Assembly (NCBI GenBank): GCA_041665525.1
Contig: JBAYIS010000010.1
Span: 1 to 64,000 of the forward strand
DNA length: 64,000 bases
Source of the DNA: UBA8401 sp041665525
Lineage (GTDB): Bacteria; Bacteroidota; Ignavibacteria; UBA10030; UBA8401
Direction: 5' to 3'
In this document: positions 1 through 8,624 of the stretch, in pieces
Position numbering within the stretch: the first letter of the stretch is position 1
Layout of the letters: every line of letters starts with the position of its first letter
Notes under the pieces: generated by a model
Databases searched by the model: none
Seen by the model: the letters and a program-made list of their open reading frames with translations, nothing else
What the model was told of the DNA's origin: nothing
Translations under genes and position numbers: made by a program

Positions 1-371
1 GAGTTCCCGAGAGTTCCGCCGTACTCCTTAAAATGATGGCGAACGTTGGAGACTGTCCGCGTTTGATTGTCCGTTGCACACTCTACGACAACCGCTATAC
101 CGTGGGGTGCGTATCCTTCATAAATGATCTCGAAATATCCGGTGGTATCCTTATTGGATGCACGCTTAATCGCCGCATCAATGCGGTCCTTCGGCATGTT
201 GACGCTTTTGGCGTTCTGAATGGCAATACGCAGATGCGAATTCGCCTTCGGATCCACTCCCCCCGCTTTCACGGCTATTTCAATATCCTTGCCGATACGG
301 TTAAATGCTTTGGACATTTTTTTGAACCGCGCGAACATTACATGCTTTCGTTTTTCGAATATTCTTCCCAT
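1..371 (-). CDS. yebC: YebC/PmpR family regulator, N-terminal part, runs off left edge
   Basis: The reverse strand reads from an ATG at 369-371 without a stop to the edge, giving about 123 residues. The protein begins MGRIFEKRKHVMFARFKKMS and continues with GKDIEIAVKAGG, SHLRIAIQNAK, NMPKDRI and YEGYAPHGIAV. These are the conserved N-terminal blocks of the YebC/TACO1 family, in the version whose opening MGR(A/I)FE is common in Bacteroidetes. Family members act in the cytoplasm as DNA-binding regulators or help ribosomes through difficult peptide sequences. The C-terminal half lies outside the window. Family assignment is secure; the role in this organism is not shown. Confidence 0.9.
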   Translation of the reverse strand, partial: MGRIFEKRKHVMFARFKKMSKAFNRIGKDIEIAVKAGGVDPKANSHLRIAIQNAKSVNMPKDRIDAAIKRASNKDTTGYFEIIYEGYAPHGIAVVVECATDNQTRTVSNVRHHFKEYGGTLGN

Positions 372-496
372 AACACTTTTGTCTAATAGAGGTTGATAAG
401 GATTGAATTGTTTTTAAAATACGAAAAATGGGGATGAAGTGGAAACGAAATTGCTTCCCTTGGATTGATTCGGTACTTTCATTCAACAATGAATAA

Positions 497-579
497 CCTC
501 GCGGCAAGCCGCGAGGTATCTTGTCATGCCAGCGTACGCTGGCATCCAGTTCTTGGATTCCGGCTTTCGCCGGAATGAC
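497..579. repeat. Composite repeat of three consecutive hairpins
   Basis: Three perfect inverted repeats follow one another. At 497-516 CCTCGCGGC pairs with GCCGCGAGG around AA. At 526-543 TGCCAGCGT pairs with ACGCTGGCA. At 557-576 ATTCCGGC pairs with GCCGGAAT around TTTC. The block lies between the divergent yebC and cupin genes, so it cannot be a simple terminator of either. It resembles dispersed extragenic palindromic elements with TCATGCC...GGAATGAC ends. Mobility is inferred. Confidence 0.75.
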
Positions 580-646
580 GCCACTCCGAAGGATTCCTTA
601 GGACTAGCAGCGGAGTATTTACTAAATAGAGAATAATTTAAAACCC

Positions 647-1000
647 ATGAATCATTCCCTTATTCCGTTCCATTCCATCGACTGGTCGGCATACCCGAAA
701 TCCGAACATCCCGGCGTCACCGGAACATCGTATTGGCAGACACTGCAATATCCCGGACTCAGGCTCCGAATCGTTGAATACTCCCCCGGGTATCGCGCCG
801 ATCATTGGTGCACATTGGGACACATCGTCCATTGCGTAAAAGGAACGTTCACAAGCGAAATGCAGGATGGTTCATCGTTTGTGTTGACCGAAGGAATGTC
901 CTATATCGTTTCGGACGGACAGAGTTCTCATCGTTCGTATACAAAGACGGGCGCAACACTGCTGATTGTGGACGGAAGCTTTTTATCCTCGAAAGAATAG
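647..1000 (+). CDS. DHCW-motif cupin fold protein
   Basis: A 117-residue soluble protein with a small single-domain cupin pattern. The core motif ADHWCTLGHIVHC (residues 51-63) holds His53, Cys55, His59 and Cys63, probable metal ligands of the family named for DHCW. GMSYIVSD and the C-terminal LLIVDG complete the barrel signature. No signal peptide is visible. The stop codon is two bases before the racemase ATG, so the two are likely co-transcribed. Substrate and reaction are unknown; proteins of this kind are annotated only by fold. Confidence 0.8.
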   Translation: MNHSLIPFHSIDWSAYPKSEHPGVTGTSYWQTLQYPGLRLRIVEYSPGYRADHWCTLGHIVHCVKGTFTSEMQDGSSFVLTEGMSYIVSDGQSSHRSYTKTGATLLIVDGSFLSSKE

Positions 1001-1002
1001 AC

Positions 1003-1698
1003 ATGAAAACTATCGGACTTATCGGCGGTACAACGTGGATTTCCACGGTGGAATATTATCGAACGATCAATGAAATGGTCGGCGCGCGTCTCGGCAAAGC
1101 AAACAATGCGCGGATCCTATTATATTCGTTCAACTTCGAAGACTTCAATGAGATTCTCGAGCAGCGAAATTGGAAAGAGATGGGAGAAAAGTTCCTTGCG
1201 GCGTCCAAAATGCTGCAGAATGCGGGCGTTCACTGTATTCTGTTCTGCGCCAACACCGCTCATCTCACCGCAAAGACAGTTCGAAAAGAAATTTCGGTTC
1301 CGCTCATCCACATTGGCGAGGCAACGGTTGTGGAGGCACAACAACGAGGGGTAAAAAAGAAGATCGGCTTGCTGGGAACACGCTTCACGATGGAAATGGA
1401 TTTCATCAAAGAGAAATTTACCGCAAAGAATATCGAAGTGCTGATTCCCGATGCAAACGACAGAGAATTTATTCACCGGTCGATCTTCGATGAGCTGGGA
1501 AAGAATATACTTTTGGACTCCACAAAACAGCGGTATCTTTCCATTATCCGGTCGTTGTTGACGCAGGGTGCAGAAGGAATTATTCTCGGTTGTACAGAAA
1601 TACCGCTCCTCATTAAGCAGGGCGATGTCCCCGCTCCTGTCTTCGACACAACACTGATCCACGCCGCGGCGGCTGTGGAGTTTGCATTGAAAGACTAA
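1003..1698 (+). CDS. Aspartate/glutamate racemase family protein
   Basis: A 231-residue protein beginning MKTIGLIGGTTW, chosen because this ATG follows the cupin stop by two bases and the family starts exactly here; a longer in-frame start at 805 would lie inside the cupin gene. The two catalytic cysteines of the fold are in FCANTAHL (Cys82) and LGCTEIPLL (Cys197). The family (RacD/YgeA type) interconverts L- and D-aspartate or glutamate, or a related substrate, without a cofactor. No cell-wall genes lie next to it, so the substrate cannot be inferred from context. Confidence 0.88.
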   Translation: MKTIGLIGGTTWISTVEYYRTINEMVGARLGKANNARILLYSFNFEDFNEILEQRNWKEMGEKFLAASKMLQNAGVHCILFCANTAHLTAKTVRKEISVPLIHIGEATVVEAQQRGVKKKIGLLGTRFTMEMDFIKEKFTAKNIEVLIPDANDREFIHRSIFDELGKNILLDSTKQRYLSIIRSLLTQGAEGIILGCTEIPLLIKQGDVPAPVFDTTLIHAAAAVEFALKD

Positions 1699-1706
1699 CT
1701 TCTCCC

Positions 1707-2222
1707 ATGGAACTTGAATTCGAGATTCTGAAAGAAAATTCCAAACGCAATGCGGTACGGATCGCCCGATGGATCGGAAACGATCAAAAACGGTTTGGAA
1801 AACTGATCCATTTACTTTTTACCGGGGAAGACCGCGTTGCGGTGCGGTGCGCATGGATTATCTCCCATTGCGCGGAACAATATCCCGCCATCATCAAGCC
1901 GTGGATATCAACTTTAGTAAAGCACGCCGGAGGAAAGAACGTGCCGCAGGCTGTGCAGCGGAATGTTGCCCGCGTACTTCAGTTTATTGATATCCCGCGG
2001 TCGCATCAGGGAAAGGTCGCCAACCTGTGTTTTGATTTTCTGCAAAACCCCGCGATCCCGGTCTCCGTCAAAGTGTATTCAATGACCATCCTGGCAAATA
2101 TCGCGAAGGACGAACCGGATTTGAAGCATGAGATCGTTGTGGTGATCGAGCAAATGCTCCCCTATGGCACTGCGGGTTTCCAATCCCGCGCACGAAAAGT
2201 GCTGATCCGGCTGAAGAAATGA
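1707..2222 (+). CDS. HEAT-repeat-like helical protein, function unknown
   Basis: A 171-residue soluble, all-helical protein starting eight bases after the racemase stop, so probably in the same transcript. Segments such as VRCAWIISHCAEQYP, VQRNVARVLQFIDIP and VKVYSMTILANIAKDEP have the spacing of HEAT/ARM repeats, which usually form protein-binding solenoids. No catalytic motif or signal peptide is seen. Short proteins of this kind occur in Bacteroidota genomes without assigned roles. The fold is inferred from the repeat pattern only. Confidence 0.7.
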   Translation: MELEFEILKENSKRNAVRIARWIGNDQKRFGKLIHLLFTGEDRVAVRCAWIISHCAEQYPAIIKPWISTLVKHAGGKNVPQAVQRNVARVLQFIDIPRSHQGKVANLCFDFLQNPAIPVSVKVYSMTILANIAKDEPDLKHEIVVVIEQMLPYGTAGFQSRARKVLIRLKK

Positions 2223-2342
2223 TGTTGTTTCTCTCCTCACTCCTTTCTACATTTACTAGGTTTTTATTTCCGAGCGGTGTTCGAACGTTTTCCTCATGCA
2301 TTTCCAGCGAACGATTTCCACAATTTATCCCGGGACCATTCA

Positions 2343-4481
2343 ATGAAAAATATTATTACGCTCATCGCGATCACGGTGTTCCTCGCGAATGCACAGTCGG
2401 TCATGTCTCCGAATAAAAAGACATCGCTTATTTTTTCCCTGACTTCGGACAGTGTGCCGCAGTATCAACTCTCCTTCGGTAAAAAACCCGTGGTGCTTCC
2501 CAGCTTGATGGGAATCCAGGTGAAGGGCCAGCCGTCTTTTCTCTCCGGTTTTACTGTGGCAAAAATTGAATCGTCGCTCATCGATGAATCATGGACTCCC
2601 GTGCTGGGAGAAGTAAAGACGATCCGAAATAATTACCGCGAATTGAAAGTGACGCTGCAGCAGCCGGCGCTGAACAACCGCATTATGATTATCACTTTCC
2701 GGTTATATGATGAAGGGGTGGGTTTCCGGTATGAATTCCCGAAACAGGATAATCTGAACTATTTCACCGTTATCGATGAGCGAACGGAATTTGCGCTGGC
2801 CGGCGATCATACGGCATTTTGGATCCCGGGCGACTTCGATACAAATGAATATAAATATGCCGAAACGACTCTCAGCGGCGTGGACGCTGCTGCCTACAGC
2901 GACCGCGGAGAAATCTATACCAGCGGTTTAATCAGTAATTCGCTCATCCAAACCCCGGTGCAGTTGAAAACGGCCGATGGTTTGTATATAAACATCTTCG
3001 AAGCAGCGCTCGTAAATTATCCCGCTATGTGCGTTGATGTCAATAAAAAATCATTCGTTCTCACCTCGAAGCTCGCTCCGGATCCGGTTGGTAATAAAGC
3101 ATATTTACAGGCGCCGGAAAAGACGCCGTGGAGGACTGTCATCGTCAGCGACAAAGCGGCCGATATCCTTTCGTCAAAAATGATACTGAACCTGAATGAA
3201 CCGAGCACGTACGCCGACGTCAGCTGGATCAAGCCGGTGAAATATGTCGGCATCTGGTGGGAAATGCATGTCGGCACCGCATCGTGGAACTATGCCGATG
3301 TGAATAATGTGAAGATCGGCGAGACGGACTGGAATTCCTTAACGCCGAATGGAAAACACGGCGCCACAACTGCCCGGACAAAAGTATACATCGACTTTGC
3401 GGCAAGGCATGGATTTGATGCGGTGCTCGTGGAAGGATGGAATGTCGGCTGGGAAGACTGGTTCGGGAATTGGAAAGAAAATGTTTTCGATTTCGTCACG
3501 CCGTACCCCGATTTCGATGTGGCAGAACTTCAACGCTATGCGCAGTCGAAAGGCGTGAAACTCATTATGCATCATGAAACTTCCGCTTCGGTAACAAATT
3601 ACGAGAGACGGCTGGATACTGCATACAGGTTTATGAAAGCGTACGGTTACGATGCAGTGAAATCCGGATATGTCGGTAAAATTATCCCCCGCGGTGAAGT
3701 ACACGACGGCCAGTGGATGGTGAATCATTATCTTCGCGCCGTCACGAAGGCAGCCGATTATAAGATTATGGTCAACGCTCACGAATCGGTCCGTTTGACC
3801 GGATTGCAGCGGACATATCCCAACTGGATCGCCAGCGAGGCGGCGCGCGGCAACGAGTTCAACGCCTGGAGTTCGGGAAATCCGCCTTCTCATGAAACGA
3901 TCCTGCCATTCACCCGCTTCATGGGCGGGCCGATGGATTACACGCCGGGGATTTTCCAGATAAAAATGAACTATTACAAGACCAACAGGGAGACTCAGGT
4001 GCAATCTACGCTGTGCAAACAGCTGGCGTTGTATGTTACCATGTATTCCCCGCTGCAAATGGCGGCGGATCTGCCGGAAAATTATGAAGCAAAACTCGAT
4101 GCATTTCAATTCATCAAGGATGTTGCCGTGGATTGGGACGATACGAAGATTCTAGAAGCCGAACCGGGAGATTATGTGACGACAGCGCGCAAGGCAAAGG
4201 ACAAAAATGAATGGTATCTCGGAGCCATCACTGACGAGAATCCGCGCATCGCAACGGCCCCGCTGAACTTCCTCGACCCGAAACAGAAATACGTTGCAAC
4301 GGTGTACGCCGACGCTCCCGATGCACACTATCAAAAGAATCCGATGGTCTATGCAATCAATAACTATATCGTCAACAGCAAAACCATTTTAAAATTGAAG
4401 CTGGCGGCCAGCGGCGGCGCAGCGGTGAGCATAAAAATCGCAACGAAAGCGGACGAGAAAAATCTGAAATTGTACAAATAA
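2343..4481 (+). CDS. Glycoside hydrolase family 97, inverting alpha-glucosidase type
   Basis: A 712-residue secreted enzyme. The start at 2343 gives a clean signal peptide (MKNIITLIAITVFLANAQS); the longer frame from 2277 does not. An N-terminal beta-sandwich region is followed by the barrel (KYVGIWWEMHVG, DAVLVEGWNVGWEDW). Glu412 in MHHETSAS, Glu481 in NAHESVR and Glu505 in AARGNEF have the same spacing (69 and 24) as SusB residues Glu439, Glu508 and Glu532, which bind calcium and catalyse inversion. VKSGYVG has Gly442 where retaining members carry the Asp nucleophile. It probably releases glucose from alpha-glucosides in the periplasm. No SusC/D genes are nearby, so it is a stand-alone enzyme. 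Confidence 0.92.
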   Translation: MKNIITLIAITVFLANAQSVMSPNKKTSLIFSLTSDSVPQYQLSFGKKPVVLPSLMGIQVKGQPSFLSGFTVAKIESSLIDESWTPVLGEVKTIRNNYRELKVTLQQPALNNRIMIITFRLYDEGVGFRYEFPKQDNLNYFTVIDERTEFALAGDHTAFWIPGDFDTNEYKYAETTLSGVDAAAYSDRGEIYTSGLISNSLIQTPVQLKTADGLYINIFEAALVNYPAMCVDVNKKSFVLTSKLAPDPVGNKAYLQAPEKTPWRTVIVSDKAADILSSKMILNLNEPSTYADVSWIKPVKYVGIWWEMHVGTASWNYADVNNVKIGETDWNSLTPNGKHGATTARTKVYIDFAARHGFDAVLVEGWNVGWEDWFGNWKENVFDFVTPYPDFDVAELQRYAQSKGVKLIMHHETSASVTNYERRLDTAYRFMKAYGYDAVKSGYVGKIIPRGEVHDGQWMVNHYLRAVTKAADYKIMVNAHESVRLTGLQRTYPNWIASEAARGNEFNAWSSGNPPSHETILPFTRFMGGPMDYTPGIFQIKMNYYKTNRETQVQSTLCKQLALYVTMYSPLQMAADLPENYEAKLDAFQFIKDVAVDWDDTKILEAEPGDYVTTARKAKDKNEWYLGAITDENPRIATAPLNFLDPKQKYVATVYADAPDAHYQKNPMVYAINNYIVNSKTILKLKLAASGGAAVSIKIATKADEKNLKLYK

Positions 4482-4512
4482 CCAAATCCTTCATACTATC
4501 ATTAGGCCATAC

Positions 4513-5010
4513 ATGAAAATAGCAAAAGACAAAGTTGTTGCAATCGAATACACGCTGCGGGATGACGGCGGGAACATTCTTGATACATCCGAGGGGCGCG
4601 AACCGCTGTCGTATCTGCACGGGAACGGCAACCTGATCCCCGGACTGGAAGCACAGCTCGAAGGAAAGACTGCGAATGATGCGTTGAAGGTTTCCGTTGC
4701 TCCGGCGGATGGGTATGGGGAATTCGATGCGGCACAAATCGTCAACGTACCCAGAAATCAATTCTCCGGTGTGTCCGACCTTACGGTGGGAATGCAGTTC
4801 ACTGCGTCCGGACCGGAAGGCCAGAGACTCGTCACGGTAACAAAGATCGAGAATGATACGGTAACGGTGGATGGCAATCATCCATTAGCGGGACAAACGT
4901 TGAACTTCGATGTAAAGATTGTCAGCGTGCGTGAAGCAACTGATGATGAATTGAGCCATGGCCATGTTCATGGAGACGGCGGACATCATCACCAACAATT
5001 TTTCCCATGA
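4513..5010 (+). CDS. slyD: FKBP-type peptidyl-prolyl isomerase, SlyD-like
   Basis: A 165-residue protein with the SlyD layout: a short FKBP domain (VVAIEYTLRDDGG, GREPLSYLHGNG, LIPGLEAQLEG), an inserted chaperone flap at about residues 70-125, the return strand (HPLAGQTLNFDVKI), and a histidine-rich tail (GHVHGDGGHHHQQ). SlyD proteins catalyse prolyl isomerisation, bind unfolded chains and bind nickel through the tail. The tail here is short with no cysteines, so metal binding is likely weaker than in E. coli. No signal peptide, so cytoplasmic. Confidence 0.9.
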   Translation: MKIAKDKVVAIEYTLRDDGGNILDTSEGREPLSYLHGNGNLIPGLEAQLEGKTANDALKVSVAPADGYGEFDAAQIVNVPRNQFSGVSDLTVGMQFTASGPEGQRLVTVTKIENDTVTVDGNHPLAGQTLNFDVKIVSVREATDDELSHGHVHGDGGHHHQQFFP

Positions 5011-5160
5011 AGTAAATACCCGAAATTTATACACACATATCTAAAAGGCCGATTGCAAAAATAGTAAATCCATAAGGTCTATCATTATAGAAATCTGCGT
5101 TCATTGCCTCGACCGTCGGTGCAAACTTCATTCAGTCGACAAAAACAAGGGGTTTACCGT

Positions 5161-5541
5161 ATGACAGAAGAACAAAAATCATTACCCACATGGGTACTTA
5201 TCGTATCAGGACTTTTTGCAGTAATGGAGCTTGCGGTAAGCGTATCATTATGGCTATCGCCGCAATCGGTTGTGGAAACAGTTGATCTTACCGCAAAAGG
5301 GGTTGACTACCTCATATATATGTGGGCTGCCCGGCAATTTGCACTTGGAGTTATTTTTGCTGTTGCCACACTGAAAAAATCAATCCCCATGCTGACCATT
5401 GCCTACATTTTCTTTTTCGTCATGTTTGTCGGTGACTTCGTTATTGGAATTTTACAAAAAGAGAATTCGCTTGTCATTAGTGCTTTGGTTATGGCTGTTA
5501 TTTCTTCAGCGTTGATCTTTGTACTAAATAAGAAAAAATAA
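5161..5541 (+). CDS. Small four-helix membrane protein, function unknown
   Basis: A 126-residue protein with four hydrophobic segments (about residues 10-32, 50-68, 74-94 and 100-121) and a lysine-rich end (NKKK). The start at 5161 is preceded by AAGGGG at a suitable distance; the upstream extension to 5104 has no such site. The hairpin-like order of segments resembles small DUF4345-type integral membrane proteins, but the match is weak and I do not assign a family. It sits alone between slyD and a MITE-like element. Confidence 0.7.
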   Translation: MTEEQKSLPTWVLIVSGLFAVMELAVSVSLWLSPQSVVETVDLTAKGVDYLIYMWAARQFALGVIFAVATLKKSIPMLTIAYIFFFVMFVGDFVIGILQKENSLVISALVMAVISSALIFVLNKKK

Positions 5542-5544
5542 TAC

Positions 5545-5738
5545 TGGGAAACTTCTGAATAACTCTTAAGCAGTGTCATTGCGAGAAGGAGTGCTCGCCG
5601 TCCTGAGCGAAGTCGAAGGACGGCACGACAACGAAGCAATCTTTATATAAAAACAAGATTGCTCTGCTGTACGGAGTCCCGTACAGCAGGACTTCGGCAA
5701 AAAAACGCCTTGCAATAACTTTTTCAGAGGTCTCACTT
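5545..5738. mobile_element. MITE-like element, copy A
   Basis: A non-coding stretch with imperfect terminal inverted repeats: GAAACTTCTGAAT near 5548 and TTTTTCAGAGGTCTCACT at the right end. Inside are GTCATTGCGAG at the left, a hairpin around GCTGTACGG/CCGTACAGC, and AAGCAATCT/AGATTGC. The termini match those of the elements at 46551-46732 and 56088-56229. No transposase reading frame is present, so any movement would need one in trans. Exact ends are uncertain by a few bases. Confidence 0.65.
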
Positions 5739-5771
5739 GAATATGACACCATCAATATTATACAAACAACG

Positions 5772-6164
5772 ATGAACGCAGAAATTCAATCATATAACGA
5801 CAAACAAACAACGACCGACAAAAAAATTTGCGATCTTCTTGCAACAACCATTGACGGCGAAATTACGAAAGCAGAAAGCAAAATTTGGCACGCCCACCCT
5901 GTTTGGTTCTTAGATGGTAATCCAATCGTTGGTTACAGTCAACAGAAAGCGGGCTGGCGTTTAATGTTTTGGAGCGGAGCAAGTTTTGAAGAAGAAAACT
6001 TGAATGTGGTCGGTAAAAAATTTAAAGACGCTTCCATATTCTACGCTGCGGTTGAACAGATCAATACAAAAGAGCTCAAACGATGGTTGAAAAAATCAAA
6101 AATGATTCAATGGGACTATAAGAACATCGTAAAGAGAAAAGGTAAATTAAAAAGAATGAAATAA
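5772..6164 (+). CDS. DUF1801 domain protein
   Basis: A 130-residue soluble basic protein. The pattern ICDLLATTI, AESKIWHAHPVWFLDGNPIV and WRLMFWSGASF, ending in a lysine/arginine-rich tail (KRKGKLKRMK), fits the DUF1801 family, a small fold also found in frataxin-like iron chaperones such as YdhG. No metal site can be named from the sequence alone. It follows MITE copy A and lies 29 bases before the DUF2200 gene on the same strand. Function remains unknown. Confidence 0.78.
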   Translation: MNAEIQSYNDKQTTTDKKICDLLATTIDGEITKAESKIWHAHPVWFLDGNPIVGYSQQKAGWRLMFWSGASFEEENLNVVGKKFKDASIFYAAVEQINTKELKRWLKKSKMIQWDYKNIVKRKGKLKRMK

Positions 6165-6193
6165 TTTGAAAACCTAACGCGACAATGCTCTGT

Positions 6194-6559
6194 ATGAACA
6201 ACACAAACAAACACGATGAACGTATTGCAAAAATGACATTCGCCTCTGTCTATCCGATGTATCTTGCAAAAGTACAGAAAAAGGGGAGAACGAAAAAAGA
6301 ATTGCATCAAGTAATTGAGTGGCTGACCGGTTTAGATGAAAAAAAGTTACAAAAACTCATTGATGAAAAGGTAACGTTTGAAACATTCTTTCATAAAGCA
6401 ACAGTGAACCCACATGCACACCTCATTACCGGTGTTATCTGCGGCTATCGAGTGGAAGAAATCGAAAATCCCCTGACACAACAGGTGCGGTATTTAGATA
6501 AGTTGGTAGATGAGTTGGCAAAAGGTCGTTCGATGGAGAAGATATTGCGCGTTGCATAA
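6194..6559 (+). CDS. DUF2200 domain protein
   Basis: About 121 residues. The blocks MTFASVYPMYLAKVQKKGRT, VIEWLTG, KVTFETFFHKA, LITGVICGYRVEEIE and VRYLDKLVDELAKG are the near-complete DUF2200 signature, and the length matches the family. An ATG nine bases upstream (6185) is equally possible; neither has a good Shine-Dalgarno site. The protein is soluble and cytoplasmic. Family members are found in many bacteria next to unrelated genes and have no known function. Confidence 0.85.
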   Translation: MNNTNKHDERIAKMTFASVYPMYLAKVQKKGRTKKELHQVIEWLTGLDEKKLQKLIDEKVTFETFFHKATVNPHAHLITGVICGYRVEEIENPLTQQVRYLDKLVDELAKGRSMEKILRVA

Positions 6560-6890
6560 CTTGATCGGCGAATGGAATGTAGAGCATTTTTCTTTTGCTC
6601 TGTATTGTGAACGACACGAAAGAAAATACATTGCGGCGATCTGCGGTAGAGCTATAGAGGCGGTTCAGGGTTGGTAAACTTTATTTTGATTTGTAATTAC
6701 CTCCATCTGTATACGGCAACGCTTTTGGCTTTTCACGAGACGAGAGCGGAATAAATTCCGCACTCGTCATTTTAAACCATCCCTTTTTGGATTACCGATT
6801 GGTATTTTCAGACTATATTTTTTCAATACGATCACTATCAAACCGGCGTTGGATACCGATTTTTATTTCCGAAATCCGAGGAAGTGGAAC
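6560..6890. other. Non-coding spacer between convergent genes
   Basis: This 331-base stretch separates the plus-strand DUF2200 gene from the minus-strand Mla operon. It contains one strong hairpin (listed separately, 6739-6768). I found no reading frame of note, no RNA gene, and no match to the MITE-like termini seen elsewhere in the window. Confidence 0.7.
6739..6768. terminator. Long hairpin between convergent genes
   Basis: GACGAG, a bulged A, and GCGGAAT pair with ATTCCGC, a bulged A, and CTCGTC around a two-base AA loop: 13 pairs with symmetrical A bulges. A T-rich run (ATTTTAAA) follows on the plus strand. Its place between converging genes suits a shared terminator for DUF2200 and mlaD. 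Confidence 0.6.
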
Positions 6891-7802
6891 TTAAAAGACG
6901 CTCACGTTAACGTATTTTTTGGGATTATCCTTCAGGTCTTTCACCAGCGCATTGATGTTCAGAATTAATGAATCCAGGTGAACATACAGCCGGTCGTCTC
7001 GCATCAATCGTCCCAGCGTGCCGTCTCCCTTATCCAATTTTTTGAACACATTGTCGATCGATGAGCTGGCATCCCTGAATTTGCCGGACGCTTCTTCCAT
7101 TGTTTTAGCGGTGACGCGGATGCTGGTGATGCCGTCGTCGATATTCCCCTTCTGGGTAACGGCGATCGTATCCAATCGTTTTGCAAAACGGCTCATATCA
7201 TCCGAAAAGGTGGAAAAGTTACCGACAGCATAATCAAGATGGCCTCCCTGCCGCTGAACTACCTGACGCAATTCGCGGGCGGCAAAATTCAGTTCCAACA
7301 GGATTGCCTGGATATTCCGGCGGGTCGGTTCGTCAAAGGTCGTATTCACACGTTCAAGAATACCGAGAACATTACTGGAAATAGGGGAGAGCGTGGAGGT
7401 CAATTCCGTCAGATCCGCTTCATATGCACCGGTCAATGTGTCGCCGTCTTTTAATATCTCTGGCGCAATGCCGGGCACCAGGGCGATCTGTTTTCCACCC
7501 ATAATACTGGAAGATTTAATGAAGGCTTTGGAATCTTTCGAAATATTCACCTTATTATCGACGGCAATCCCGACCGCGATTACATTCCCGGCAAGCCGCA
7601 TATCCTGCACCTTCCCGATGTTCAATCCTGCAATCGTTATGGGGCTCCCTTCGGTCAATCCATTAACGTTGCTGTAAAAGAGTGTGATGCGATATTCTTG
7701 AGATCGGAAATCCACTCCCTTCATAAAGATGATCCCGCCTACCAGAACAATAGTGGCAAGAAATACTGCGATGCCGATCTTTGCTTCATTGGAGAAATTC
7801 AT
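6891..7802 (-). CDS. mlaD: MlaD-family (MCE domain) lipid transport substrate-binding protein
   Basis: A 303-residue protein with one N-terminal membrane anchor (about residues 8-27) and a single MCE domain (about 38-115) containing VNGLTEGSPITIAGLNIGKV, the usual MlaD pattern. The remaining periplasmic part is helical and probably coiled, longer than in E. coli MlaD, as is common outside Proteobacteria. MCE proteins form hexameric rings that carry phospholipids between inner and outer membranes. It is the last gene of the mlaE-mlaF-mlaD set. There are no mlaB or mlaC genes beside it. Confidence 0.9.
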   Translation of the reverse strand: MNFSNEAKIGIAVFLATIVLVGGIIFMKGVDFRSQEYRITLFYSNVNGLTEGSPITIAGLNIGKVQDMRLAGNVIAVGIAVDNKVNISKDSKAFIKSSSIMGGKQIALVPGIAPEILKDGDTLTGAYEADLTELTSTLSPISSNVLGILERVNTTFDEPTRRNIQAILLELNFAARELRQVVQRQGGHLDYAVGNFSTFSDDMSRFAKRLDTIAVTQKGNIDDGITSIRVTAKTMEEASGKFRDASSSIDNVFKKLDKGDGTLGRLMRDDRLYVHLDSLILNINALVKDLKDNPKKYVNVSVF

Positions 7803-7888
7803 AATTCACCTGTAGAACAATTCTTCGACTGCCCGCAATGTCCCGCATTCTTGCGGTGACAATGGGGCGCTACCGGAAATCGTGTTTG

Positions 7889-8623
7889 CTAAGTTTGAAT
7901 GTCGCTTTCGATATATTTTCGCACTTCAGGATTTTGACTGTTGCGGATGTCGTCTTTCGTTCCCGTCATGATAAACTGGCCGTTCTCAAAAATTGCGAAC
8001 CGGTCTCCTACGACGAATGCGCTGTGGATGTCGTGTGTTACAACAACCGAGGTTACGCCGAGTGTTGTTTTCATTTCGTTGATAAGCAGATTGATCCCGT
8101 CGGCCGTTTCCACATCAAGCCCGGTTGTCGGTTCATCATACAACATATACTTCGGCGTTAAGGCAATCGCTCGCGCCAGGCCAACCCGTTTTTTCATGCC
8201 GCCGGAAATGCTGGAGGGCATCAAATATTCCACACTTTTTTCCAACTTCACCAATTCGAGCGCGTAGGATACGCGTTCGGCGATATCCGCATCTTTAAAA
8301 TCACTATGCCTTCGCAGCGCCAGTTCGATGTTCTGTCCTACTGTCATGGAGTCGAACAGTGCCGCCCCCTGAAATAGAAAGCCGAACTTGAACCGCAGCC
8401 TCTGCAGCTGCCGGTAAGTGAGCGCTGTTACTTCTTTACCGTCGACGATGATCGATCCGCTGTCCGGTTTGATCAGTCCGATGATCATCTTCAACAAAAC
8501 ACTTTTTCCTCCGCCGCTCCTTCCGATAATCACCATTGTTTCATGGTCGCGAACTTCTAAATTCAATCCATTGTGAACCTGTTTTTCACCGAATTTTTTC
8601 CAGATGTTTGTCAGTTGGATCAT
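7889..8623 (-). CDS. mlaF: MlaF-family ABC transporter ATP-binding protein
   Basis: A 244-residue ATPase. Walker A is GRSGGGKS (34-41), the signature is SISGGMKKRVGLARA (about 138-152), and Walker B is MLYDEPTTGLD. The variant signature with GGMKKR is typical of the MCE-associated ATPases. The start at 8623 (MIQLTNIWKK) was chosen over an upstream frame start at 8665, because 8623 follows the mlaE stop by one base and matches the family. It powers phospholipid movement through the MlaE permease. Confidence 0.93.
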   Translation of the reverse strand: MIQLTNIWKKFGEKQVHNGLNLEVRDHETMVIIGRSGGGKSVLLKMIIGLIKPDSGSIIVDGKEVTALTYRQLQRLRFKFGFLFQGAALFDSMTVGQNIELALRRHSDFKDADIAERVSYALELVKLEKSVEYLMPSSISGGMKKRVGLARAIALTPKYMLYDEPTTGLDVETADGINLLINEMKTTLGVTSVVVTHDIHSAFVVGDRFAIFENGQFIMTGTKDDIRNSQNPEVRKYIESDIQT

Positions 8624-8624
8624 A

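Noticed and set aside
33..386. Plus-strand 117-residue frame at the left edge
   Set aside because: It is the shadow of yebC, whose reverse-strand protein matches the family block by block.
3339..4109. Minus-strand 256-residue open frame inside the GH97 gene
   Set aside because: The plus strand has a full GH97 with SusB-spaced catalytic residues; the reverse frame has no motifs or ribosome site.
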